Part shown: one piece after another, positions 1 to 8,462 of the stretch
Numbering within the stretch: the stretch's first letter is position 1
How the letters are laid out: each line of letters opens with the position of its first letter
DNA from: Blattamonas nauphoetae
Lineage: Eukaryota; Preaxostyla; Oxymonadida
Reading direction: 5' to 3'
Length of the DNA: 24,308 nt
NCBI GenBank assembly: GCA_033064195.1
Contig: JARBJD010000681.1
Location: 1 to 24,308 of the forward strand
Translations under genes and position numbers: made by a program
The notes under the pieces: model-generated
Database searches by the model: none
What the model was told of the DNA's origin: nothing
Seen by the model: only the letters and a program-made list of their open reading frames with translations

Positions 1-646
1 CTACAATGGTACGGATAAGATGTATTGTTAAGAAATAGAGGCAAAATACTCTCATCAGTCTCTAAAATGCTCTATTGCACTTGAATTATCAGTTGAAATT
101 AGATTTCTGCATGAACCCAGGAGTACAATTATTTTTCTTGAATTGGACATACTTGCACCCATCTGGCAAGATCATCATCGATCGTGTCCTGAACTCCTTT
201 CCTTTGTCTATCTGAAATTATGAGAGATAATTGAGAACAAACAGGTTTTATATGTCTGTTTGACACTGGTGAAGAGACATTGGGACATCATTATCTTAAT
301 CTCCAAGAGAAACCGTCATGGAAAAAGAGAATCCGCTTTCAGGTGCTACGAGTTTCAAAGAAAGTGAAAGGCACACCCGATCTTCACACATGTGACTTGA
401 TGTATATCGATCTGAGTGGAACGCAGTTTATCAAAGGTGGAGGAGTGAGGTCACAATGAAGTTGGGAGAGTCAGTGCTTGAAAAGAGGATGGGAAGAAAC
501 GAAGTTTTGAGAGAATATATCCGTGGAGATTGAGGACTTTAATCAGTTCCTGGAACAAGAATGAACAGAATTTGATAGAAAGACCAGTGAAACGGATGGA
601 TTCTTTCAAAATTATTGGGACATATTTGAATGGAAAAAAAGTAAAA
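1..646. other. Left flank without a recognised gene
   Basis: No protein family, RNA gene or repeat is recognised here. One plus-strand segment at 235-459 stays open for 74 codons and a second at 530-721 for 63 codons, but neither has a recognisable motif, and the second runs into the terminal repeat of the transposon that starts at 697. They could be exon remnants of a host gene; nothing in the sequence decides this. Confidence 0.4.
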
Positions 647-696
647 GAAAATGGTCACTTCATAGATCATGAAAATGCAAACTTTGGGTGCTGCTG
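647..696 (+). repeat. Dispersed repeat B, left half of a split copy
   Basis: These 50 bases closely match 19876-19925, with only a few differences; both contain the block TGGTCACTTCATAGAT. The match stops exactly where the transposon terminal repeat begins at 697. The sequence that should follow, judged from the unsplit relative, resumes at 8149. The copy was therefore split by the two adjacent hAT-like insertions. The family of the repeat itself is unknown. Confidence 0.65.
689..696. repeat. 8-bp target-site duplication, left copy of first hAT-like element
   Basis: TGCTGCTG directly precedes the terminal repeat at 697 and is repeated exactly at 4062-4069, directly after the opposite terminal repeat. 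Eight base pairs is the duplication length typical of hAT superfamily transposases. Confidence 0.85.
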
Positions 697-720
697 TAGG
701 CATGGGCAGTGGTCGGTCTG
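697..720 (+). repeat. Left terminal inverted repeat of first hAT-like element
   Basis: It starts TAGGCATGGGCAGTGGTCGG and pairs with 4038-4061 read in reverse complement. The GGTCGGTC word just inside recurs in both arms of this family and may be a subterminal transposase-binding motif (inference). Confidence 0.8.
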
Positions 721-765
721 AAAAGATCGAGTCCAGTCCCTAAAAAAGGGTCGGCGACTTTTTGG

Positions 766-840
766 AAGTGCCTTTTAGTCGAGCGGTAGCACGGCAGCTT
801 TTGCTCCCCGGACCCGGATCGAATCCCGTCAGAGTCACTT
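766..840 (+). repeat. tRNA-like block inside the transposon arm
   Basis: A box A-like TAGTCGAGCGG (776-786) and a box B-like GGATCGAATCC (816-826) are spaced as in a tRNA gene. The ends AAGTG and CACTT can pair like an acceptor stem. D, anticodon and T stems carry several mismatches, so a working tRNA is unlikely. A tRNA-derived SINE or a captured tRNA relic is the better reading. The same block sits at the same place in the arm of the third element (17313-17389). Confidence 0.5.
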
Positions 841-1253
841 TATTATTTACTTTTCCTCATTTTGATTCACAACATCTCTATAATTAGTTCATCACATTTT
901 TCTCAAAATTACTGTGACTGAGGTCGTGGTTCAGGAGTCCCTGAGTCGGTCTGTCCTTCCCCAACATCGGACAAAAGTCGGCCTGACAGACCGACTCCGA
1001 CTCTTCAACCTTGTTATGACAGCATCTCCACGAATCCAAACAATTGCAAAACGGTATTCTTTTCTTCTCAGTACTTGCTTCTCGTTTTCACTCAAGATCT
1101 CCTCCGCGAAACCAGTTGTCCCACTCCACAGTCAATTCGATCCTTGATCCTCAGTCTAATCAAGAATTTTTCATGTATCTAATGCGAAGTGTGTTTTCAT
1201 TTCTTTTATGATATTATTCCTCTTGTCAGGATTCTTGAACCACTTTACCACAG

Positions 1254-4008
1254 ATGAACACTATTTTCTCCTCCATCGATTATCTAACACCTGACATGCC
1301 TCCAAAGAAGCGTCCCTGCATCCACAGTTGCATTCAGGGAGCTCACGAGGTTTGTTCACATTTTTCTTCATTATTTTCTGCCATTCCTCCGACTCTGCCT
1401 CCGCCCTCTGTGATCCCAATATTATCTTCATCCAGCTCTCCTCTTCCCTCAGAATCATCCCCGTCGATCAGTTCTTCCCGTACGATGGGATGTGTTTCAC
1501 ACTATACCATCTCTACTCGAACCAATGCGACCAAAACCGGACGCCCAAAGAAGACAGAAGACGACCCAAAACTGAAAATGAACACGAACTGGAACAAACC
1601 AAAACTGAGAAAGAGAAAGACGAAGAAAGAGCCATTAGCAATGCTTAATGCTTCGACGAGAAGATGGAATGTGTCCTACGCTGTCCCTTTCTCTCAAACG
1701 AGGTCTGACACCTCCTCTCCCTTTTATTCCATTTTTCATCATCTTTCAACCATATTCGCCTCATTTCTCCCCATTTTCATTTTCTCCATTTTTCCAACTA
1801 ACCAGAACATCACCCAATGCAAACTTCTCCGCCAAACAAACTTCGAACACGGACTCCACCAAATCCAACCAGACGACTTGCGCTCTCCAAACTCATCGAC
1901 ACTCGTCGCTCGTGTTTCTCGCTTTGCAAACCATCGTTCTTTTCATCCTCACCGTAAACACTCGATCCACCCTCACTCGCGCCATGTGTTGCAGCATTCG
2001 ATTCATGTCTGTCAGTTTGCGACGAAGAGAATCGTGCATCGCTCGCTCCATCCTCTCCTCACTGTCTTTCTGCCAACAGAATTGCCGCTCATCGCTTCTC
2101 AACTGCGTCGAACTCTGCTCATCCCAACAGACACCTCTCCCAAACTCTCCAAACACTCGCCCGTCGTTCTCCATGCACAACACTGGAGTGGTGTGGATCA
2201 GTGTTATCAGAAAAGCGAAGGATGTGTGTTGGATTGCGGGAAGAGCGATATGACAGAATGCGAGCGAACCTGCATAACGAAACTGACGCAATGCACAGTG
2301 GGAGATAGTGGAGAAGACAACGAGAAAACGGAGAGAAGAAGGAGGAAAAGAGAGGAGATGGGATGTCAATCATGTTTTCGCAGTTCAAAATTGGACACGA
2401 AGCGAAAGCGACGAAGGGATGTGTTTTGCCAGCAGGCGTGTTTGATGTGCAGTCAACGACGAATTGGCATTTCTCTCTCGCTGCATCTGCAACGGCACAG
2501 TCCCGGCCAATCAAACTCAAACCCCACCAAACACTAATTCTTCCTCTTCTTCTCCCTCAACTACTCCATCCACCTCACCTCCCGACACAAACGACACCAC
2601 TGCTGTCTCCACATCAACACCAGACGAGCTGGCATCACTGCCATGCAAAGACCGCTGCGAGCGCCTCTTCGAAATCCAAGTTGCAGAATGTGGAGAAGAC
2701 AGAGAATGTCAAATGCGACATCGAAAACGTCGCTTCGACTGCGTGAACGAGTGCTCACTGGACACTCCCACACCCTCACAAGCTGACACTGAACCATCCC
2801 AAAACTCCACTGGACACACTTTCCAGATGTCTTTATGAATCCAGTTCAAGCCAACGGGCGTGTGTGGCAGATCTAACAGACGAGCAAGCGGAAAAGGAGG
2901 AATTGACGCGTGCCGAGACCAACCCAAGCAATGTGAAACACGATGCCATACTCCACTCACAGCAGAACAACAATGTCAAGAAGCATGCCGCACAACCTTC
3001 CTTCAATGCACGTCTGTGTGTGGAACCGACAAGAACAACAAGACTGGCGCAGGCGAGAAAGCGTGTCTGATGCAGTGCCGTGCTTACCGAAGTGACTGTC
3101 GATCGATGTGCTCGAACTCAGAAAAAGAGGAAGAGAACGGACTGTGCGGTGAATGCGAAGCGTCGTGTGAGACTGATCATGAAATCTGCGTCGAAAACTG
3201 CAAAAGGAACGAGAATTGCATCGAAATGTGTCGAACACAAAGGAAGGACTGCAAAGAGGATTGCCACAGCCCCAACTCTGACTACGCTGAACGAAAGAAA
3301 GCCGAAGAGCTCGCGAAAGAGGAGGAGCGCCTAATCGGGCACCTTGGAATCCACTCGAAATGTGAGGAAGAATGCGATGGGCGTTCTTAGCGTGTGAGGA
3401 CAAGCGCGAGAACTTCCAACCGTGCGAGTAATCGTAGTCGAAGCTGGTCTCTCCCTCCCTCACCAGCAGCCGCTCCATCTCACCCTACTCCTTCACACCC
3501 ACGTTCTGCGCAGTGAACGACGGGATGCAAGCCGACGGGTGGTTCGCGCTGACGAAGATGCTGCTGAAGACGAATGTGAGTCTATTTGGGCAATTCAAGC
3601 TGCGAGTGAGAAGGAAGAAAACCGACGAGAAGAAAGAAGAGGGGATGGAGGAATGGGAGGGTGAATGCAGAGGAGGAGTGAATGGAGACAGAAGAATCAG
3701 ACACACACAGCGGAGAGCAGTTTGGGAGGGAGAAATACGTTCGCCACAGTGGAACTGCGAAGAGGGAGAGGGAAGAAGAGAAAGAGAAGGACGAACGAGA
3801 AGAAAAGAGCGAGATAATGCGGACAGTTTCACAGTTCACTCCACTCTCTATCATTTGTGTTTGTTCTGTTTCAGTCCAGTATCTTTCAACAACATGATCA
3901 TCACTATTTCACAAAAATTCAATTAGAAACAAAGGAAATTGAAGAAAAGCGTGAAAAACTATCTCAGCGATTTCATCATCGATTTTGCCGGAAATGGGCA
4001 CGATCGCG
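1254..4008 (+). CDS. Cysteine-rich multi-exon gene, cargo of first hAT-like element, possibly decayed
   Basis: The product is unknown; it is built from repeated CX3C pairs. The clearest modules have the form CX3C-X6-CX3C: CQQNC...CVELC near 2070-2118, CLMQC...CRSMC near 3064-3111 and CIEMC...CKEDC near 3220-3266; CKDRC...CVNEC (2643-2753) and CETRC...CTSVC (about 2935-3036) are longer variants. Ser/Thr/Pro-rich and Lys/Glu-rich linkers lie between modules. The start at ATG 1254 gives CIHSC in exon 1. Likely GT-AG introns that keep the frame are 1350-1435, 1703-1805 (ends CTAACCAG), 3428-3466 (removes two stop codons) and 3576-3874. A TAA at 1646 and changes of frame between modules at about 1.9-2.5 kb and near 3390 are not explained by introns, so the gene is either decaying or carries assembly errors. 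Disulfide-rich, perhaps secreted; no signal peptide was identified. The last exon runs into the right arm of the transposon. Confidence 0.55.
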
Positions 4009-4061
4009 AAAAAGCAGTCGGTCGGTCGACGAGCAGTCGGACCGACCGCCGCCCATGCCTA
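4009..4061 (-). repeat. Right arm and terminal inverted repeat of first hAT-like element
   Basis: The outer 24 bases (4038-4061) are the inverse of the left end. Bases 4009-4049 are the exact reverse complement of 14694-14734, 41 nt without a mismatch. The segment can fold: GGTCGGTC and GACCGACC flank a short loop. Reading outward it ends TAGGCATGGGC. Confidence 0.8.
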
Positions 4062-4069
4062 TGCTGCTG
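4062..4069. repeat. 8-bp target-site duplication, right copy of first hAT-like element
   Basis: TGCTGCTG, identical to 689-696. Only two bases (4070-4071) separate it from the duplication of the next element. Confidence 0.85.
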
Positions 4070-4071
4070 TT

Positions 4072-4079
4072 TCAGTTTG
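4072..4079. repeat. 8-bp target-site duplication, left copy of second hAT-like element
   Basis: TCAGTTTG, identical to 8141-8148. Both copies directly abut the TAGGCATGGGC terminal repeats. Confidence 0.85.
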
Positions 4080-4098
4080 TAGGCATGGGCACCAGTCA
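4080..4098 (+). repeat. Left terminal inverted repeat of second hAT-like element
   Basis: TAGGCATGGGCACCAGTCA, inverse of 8122-8140 apart from one base. Confidence 0.8.
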
Positions 4099-4299
4099 CC
4101 GGACTCAAACTTTCGGACTGACTCGATTTGGCCCTTTTTGTGGTTCTTTGAGAGGAATCGTGATTTTGTCGTTGTTGGTGTATTCAAAGTGATTATAATG
4201 TCTGAATTACATCAATATTTGTGGCAAATGCTTCTCTAATCATTGGATCGGTATGTGAGTTGATCAGCGCATAATCACTACTTGTGACACTGATATCAA

Positions 4300-5110
4300 G
4301 AAATCATGGATGTACTGTGACCTTAATTGCTCGCCGACAAAAGAAAACATCATTAAAACTGATTTTGAAAGAAAGTGATGAGAAACGAACATCAGGCATT
4401 GCGAAAGAAGCCGAACAAAGAACGAAGCCGTGAAGTGCTGTCGTGTCGGCGGGTACAGACGAATCACTCACGCCAGCAGATGACACAACAGAGAGCACAC
4501 ATACAGCGAATTCATCTCCTGCTTCAGCTTCTCGCTCTGCCCTCTTCTTCAATTTTGAACGGCAGGAGAGGGACGAGTAGATATCTGTGTGGTCGATGAA
4601 GACGATTGAAGACAAGGTTCTTCGTCCACAAACTCGCCTGTCACCAACATCTCGTGGAGAGATTTCAGTGCAGACGACGGATCGTCGAACGGATGAAAAC
4701 GATTGCCCTCTTCCTGCTCCTCTTTCTGCCCGCCAAAACCGACACACGCTTCGCTGGAAGCGCTGACGGTCTCTTCGTCTCATCCCTCCTCTTCTTGCTG
4801 TTCTTCGACGTGTTCGTTGACAGATACAGCGCTGGTTGGTATTCGATGAAGAGATGGTCGGCGTAGATGTCGTCCACCTTCTTAAACAGCAGGCTGTGCA
4901 GAGCTGATGGCAGGAACGACGAAGGAAGTCCTTTCGTTGCGGATGTCGCTGGGATCGTCAGCTGGTGATGTCCACGCAGTGTTGCCAATGCTATTGGCGT
5001 TGACACAGGCGGTGTCAGGAAGAACAGCACTGCATCGTTCGTTTCCTGTTGTCGTTGAAATCCCCTGCTGCTCCCTTCCTCCCAATGTTCCCGAATGAAG
5101 TGTCGACATT
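4300..5110 (-). other. Possible exons of an unrecognised gene inside second hAT-like element
   Basis: Open minus-strand segments at 4304-4783 and 4665-5030 overlap in different frames. The best protein-like piece is near 4860-4900, with DDIYADHLFIEYQPALYLS, followed by a basic Lys/Arg-rich tail. No family is recognised. It may be the 3' part of the gene at 5119-6594, separated by introns or frame changes, or not coding at all. Confidence 0.25.
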
Positions 5111-5118
5111 TTCTGTCA

Positions 5119-6594
5119 CTAATCCGCCGTCACATTCGTCGCAATCACAACCAACTTCGCCGTCACCATCGCGAACAATGTCCGAGTCAGTGGCGATGGA
5201 TAGAAGAACTGGCGTGTCTTCACTGTCGAACGTGAAGGGAGTGCGACCAGACGGTGTGGATTCTCGAACGACACAGCCGCACTCGTCGACGCACCGGACG
5301 GCATGATCATCGTCGTGATCACCGAAGGCGAGTTGGCTGCCCTGAACGGCGTGGTCTGTCGTGCTCTTCTCTCCGACAGCGGAGATGTCAGAGGACTTTG
5401 CGGTGGCGGTGTTAGTTTAAATGAATGGTGCGTCTTCTTGTTTGATTTATCGCGATCGGCTTGTTCTTCGTTTCTTCGGCGTTCTCTCCAGCTCCAGAAC
5501 GCTTGTTTCGCTTCTTTCCGAACCTCTTCGCGATCTGTCTCGCCCAAGATCAGTCGAGGCGTCACAAACGACGAATCATACAAACACCAAAACGCACCCA
5601 CGTTGATCGGCAGGAATGGCGATTGTTGGATCGTGCTGCTTGAACTGTCCTGAAAGTCCATCATGTTTCCCGAGTTCTTCAAAGATGCGTCGCTTCTGCC
5701 TTTGTGTTTGTTTTCTTTTCGAGTGAGGTGTGTTCGCGCGGTCGGAAGATCGATTGCATGATGTCTTCCGACTTTCCACTCCCAACCTTCGCAAGCACGT
5801 GCTGGCCTGTCTTGTCCTTCAACACGGTGAGCAGAGCGTCTTCTTCATAGCGGCCTGGAGGGAAGAGATGGATGCGAGAGTCATGAGAACGAAAGCGAGA
5901 AAACGATTGGAAAGGAGAAAAGAGCAAAAGTGGTGAAAAACTAAAAAAGAGAACATGAACACAATCAGACCTCCAGTCAACGCCAGAAACTCGAGCAGGT
6001 TGTCGACATCGTCGTCCTCCTCGCCAATCTTCTTCGCCACCCCGTGCTGATACGCCTGTGCATCTCGCTCCCTCCGCAGTCTGTCCAGCACAGCTTCGGC
6101 GATCTCGTCCAGTTGTATCGATCCGAAAGAGTGATTCCGAGCTTGCGTCGTTTCGATTACCGCCTTCTTCACAAGAGACGGCTTCAGTTTCATCTCTTTC
6201 AACACAATCAGCCAGTCCACAAGGTTCGACTCATCACTCAAATCTTGCCACTCCCATTCAGCGAGATGGAGGGTGGTTTAGTGCAGAAAGGGATGGTTGC
6301 GTCGAGTTTGTTCGCTGACATTGACATCTTTGGTTTTGAGGCATTTAAAAGGCGCTTTGAGAAGAGGAACTGTATTTGAATGTAGGAGTCTGTGTGACGG
6401 TGTCTGGACGTTGGGAGGGATGCTTGAGGCGCGCCGTCACCAGTTGCTCCAAGAAGTTCCGAGTTTAGGGCTCTTGGAATTGGAGAGCATACCGACGTTT
6501 CAGTTCTCGCACTCCGAAACTCGCCACAGCTTCTCTCACGTGCTATCTGCTCCTTGTCTGTCAGAACCCATGGTTTGATCGGAAGACCTCCCAA
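5119..6594 (-). CDS. Unrecognised multi-exon gene, cargo of second hAT-like element
   Basis: I do not recognise the family. One exon (about 6241-5971, minus strand) reads as a helical, charged protein containing LVDWLIVLKEMKLKPSLVKK and an acidic EEDDD patch. A GT-AG intron at 5970-5855 (donor GTCTGA, acceptor CCTCCAG, 116 nt) joins it in frame to a segment with GRYEEDALLTVLKDKTGQHV and KVGSGKSED. Further open segments follow in other frames: 5794-5576, with FEELGKHDG, and 5682-5119, with FLPINVGAFWCLYDSSF and an Arg/Glu-rich stretch. An upstream segment at 6594-6238 contains GGLPIKPWVLTDKEQIARER. The pieces look coding, but I cannot join them all with convincing splice sites, so part may be decayed. 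GSGKS alone is not enough for an NTP-binding claim. Confidence 0.35.
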
Positions 6595-6599
6595 AATCG

Positions 6600-7740
6600 T
6601 TTTGCTTTCTGTTTTGTGTTCGAGTTCGGTGCTTTTGTCGTGTTGTGGCGGAATTGTGGCATGAAGTGGATAGAGGACGATGCAGAGGGAGACATGTTAA
6701 TGTAGAAGAAGTAAGGCGATGAAAGAGAGTAAAGTGATGCCGGCGACAGAAAAACGGCGAAAGAAGATATTTCGGTTCATGCCAAAGTTGCGATGGCGTC
6801 AGCTTGGGATGTGGTTTCTGCGGAGTAGATAGCGGTTGCGTATATTGGATAGGATTCAAAAACAAGAAACGCTAGAGGGAATCACGTTGGATTATTGTTG
6901 AAGAAAGGGTGTTTTGCGGACATCATAAGTTGGAGAGTCGCTGCCGATGGTTGGCGAGGTTTTAGGCATCAGAGAGATAGGGGAGATAAATATACATCCG
7001 ATTTAGTTGGGCTGGATGAGCCAGAGCGGGAGTGAACATGGCGCGAGAAGCGACTCAGGAATCGATTTGAGGAGATCAGAAACAAAAGAATGGTGAGTCA
7101 ACAGGAAGCAGATATCACGATAACAATCGTGCAAGTGCACTTCGGATGACTGTCGTGGTTCTGGAATGGGCGAAAAGGCCTCGATATAGAACAACAGGAG
7201 AATCCCACTGAAAGACGCCATTTTCTTCAGTTTTGCATATTCTGAGGTGTTTGGAAAGAAGAAGATGACGTAAAAGAGACAGAAAAGCATAGGTGAACCA
7301 CAAAAGGAAAAAAGATTTCACAAAACACCATTTATTGTTGGGATACGAGGAACGATGTGATTAACTGTCAAAATTGAGTGAGATACGTTTCCTGGACAAA
7401 AAATTATGACAATATATAAATAAATATACATCGTTGAGTAGACTTGAAATGGTTTAGGACACTATACTGTCAATAGTCACGAGTGAGACGGTGCTCTGTG
7501 TTGTTGGTCCAGAAGAGAGAGACTGGAGATGTTCTGAGAATCAAACATGACTATAGCAGATCAAGATTGCAAACAGATGTGCCAAACGATGGTTTTGCCC
7601 TTATTTTCTCCATAGATAATTTGCGGGGGTGAGTTGATCCTGAAGGTCAAAATCAGTTTCCTTTTGTCAAATAGAGAGGAAATGAAAGGAAAATCAAAAT
7701 TCAAACATTGTCGATTCACGCGCTGAGTTTCAGTTGAAAA
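6600..7740. other. No confident gene; possible hydrophobic minus-strand exons
   Basis: On the minus strand a segment starting near 7221 reads MASFSGILLLFYIEAFS, like a signal peptide, and another near 6720 has a hydrophobic run of about 15 residues. Neither extends into a recognisable protein. They could be 5' exons of the gene downstream on the minus strand. The remainder is A/T-rich and holds nothing I can name. Confidence 0.25.
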
Positions 7741-7744
7741 GGAG

Positions 7745-7800
7745 ATCGGACAGTCCAGTCAGTCCGGTGACTATTTGCATGATTGCATGGGCGGATCAGT
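7745..7800. repeat. Abutting remnants of family II transposon ends
   Basis: CAGTCCGGTGACT at 7760-7772 is nearly the reverse complement of the subterminal sequence AGTCACCGGACT in the left arm near 4094. Immediately to the right, TTGCATGGGCGGATCAGTGA resembles the family II end TAGGCATGGGCAMCAGTCA with several changes. This looks like two eroded ends meeting inside the larger element, left by older insertion or internal rearrangement. No target-site duplication is visible for these inner ends. Confidence 0.4.
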
Positions 7801-8121
7801 GACTCAAAGTGACTCGAGACAAAAGTATGGGGTCTGATGATGACCTGAGTCTAAATTGGTTTGATTTATCTGAAAATGAGTTGAATTCTAAAAAATAGTG
7901 TGAAATGTGAAAGAAACACTACGAAAAGCGATTGAAAGAGGATGGAGATTGTGAATGTGTTTTTGAGAGGAATAAACCAGGATATTGAGGTGATTATCTA
8001 TACTGCTGCGATGTTCGATTGGAAGTGAGACATTTTGGGTCTGGATTCCTCTTGTTTTGGACATATGGGGGTGAGTCACTGACTCGATTTTTTTAGGTGA
8101 CTGGACTCGGTCATTATTGAC

Positions 8122-8140
8122 TGACTGTTGCCCATGCCTA
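8122..8140 (-). repeat. Right terminal inverted repeat of second hAT-like element
   Basis: Read on the minus strand it is TAGGCATGGGCAACAGTCA, pairing with 4080-4098 with one mismatch. Confidence 0.8.
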
Positions 8141-8148
8141 TCAGTTTG
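8141..8148. repeat. 8-bp target-site duplication, right copy of second hAT-like element
   Basis: TCAGTTTG, identical to 4072-4079. Confidence 0.85.
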
Positions 8149-8205
8149 TTCTACAACAATAATTATAAAAACAAGTCGATAATGCGTTATTATGTCTTCT
8201 TTGAT
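8149..8205 (+). repeat. Dispersed repeat B, right half of split copy
   Basis: The segment resembles about 19940-19995. Shared words are ATAAAAACAAGTCG versus ACAAAAACAAATCG and AATGCGTTATTATG versus AATGCGTTAGTATG. It follows directly on the duplication at 8141-8148 and completes the half copy at 647-696. Confidence 0.55.
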
Positions 8206-8462
8206 GGTTTTTTCTCACTGACTAAAGTCAATGAAGGGAATACATCGAAAAAAGAAGTGTTGGTGATTGTGATCGTGCGTGTTTTTGGGAAATAAGAGCT
8301 GTCTGAAATATTGAAGAGCATTATGTGAAAACAAGAAGTGAATTGAACATGATTAATGAAGTGATTATGAGAAAATCTCAAAGGAAAAGAGTTGAAATTT
8401 GATCTCAGTCCAAATTTAGGCACTGACATCAATTGATCCCAGTTTTACCTATTTTGATGGGA
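8206..8462. other. Short A/T-rich gap
   Basis: Nothing recognisable. I looked here for a terminal repeat of the virus-like element that begins just to the right and did not find one. Confidence 0.4.

Larger units (their letters stand above)
697..1240 (+). repeat. Conserved left arm of hAT family I
   Basis: This segment matches the reverse complement of about 17000-17449, clearly so over roughly 705-1160 and more weakly to about 1240. Shared blocks include the start GGTCGGTCTGAAAAG, a tRNA-like block, and a self-complementary stretch at about 936-1000 in which GAGTCGGTCTGTCC is followed by its near-inverse. The arm ends just before the start codon proposed for the cargo gene at 1254, so any promoter for the cargo would lie in the arm. 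Confidence 0.7.
697..4061 (+). mobile_element. hAT-like non-autonomous DNA transposon carrying a Cys-rich gene
   Basis: A 3,365-bp element with terminal inverted repeats that begin TAGGCATGGGC at both ends. The first 24 bases of the two ends agree except at a few positions. It is flanked by the exact 8-bp duplication TGCTGCTG. The TAGGNNTGGGCA-like end and 8-bp duplication are hallmarks of the hAT superfamily. The left arm (697 to about 1240) and the right arm (about 4009-4061) are both shared with the element at 14682-17449, which lies in the opposite orientation and has different contents. Between the arms is a cysteine-rich multi-exon gene and no recognisable transposase (no hAT dimerisation motif), so movement would have needed a transposase from elsewhere. 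The perfect duplication suggests a fairly recent insertion. Confidence 0.8.
4080..8140. mobile_element. Second hAT-like non-autonomous DNA transposon (family II)
   Basis: A 4,061-bp element flanked by the exact 8-bp duplication TCAGTTTG. Terminal inverted repeats read TAGGCATGGGCACCAGTCA at the left and TAGGCATGGGCAACAGTCA at the right, one mismatch in 19. Inside the ends are many copies of short words such as GTGACT, GACTCG and CAGTC, a pattern that fits subterminal transposase-binding sites. The outer 12 bases match the neighbouring element, but the inner arm differs, so this is a second family or subfamily. The interior holds an unrecognised gene on the minus strand and no transposase that I can identify. 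Remains of further element ends lie inside it at about 7745-7800. Confidence 0.8.

Noticed and set aside
766-840. A functional tRNA gene
   Set aside because: D, anticodon and T stems have several mismatches in both copies and the anticodon region is not conserved between them.
5650-5971. A DNA ligase-like or NTP-binding assignment for the segment with KVGSGKSED
   Set aside because: Only a few residues resemble the ligase KVG(T/S)G region or a P-loop; the surrounding motifs of either family are absent.
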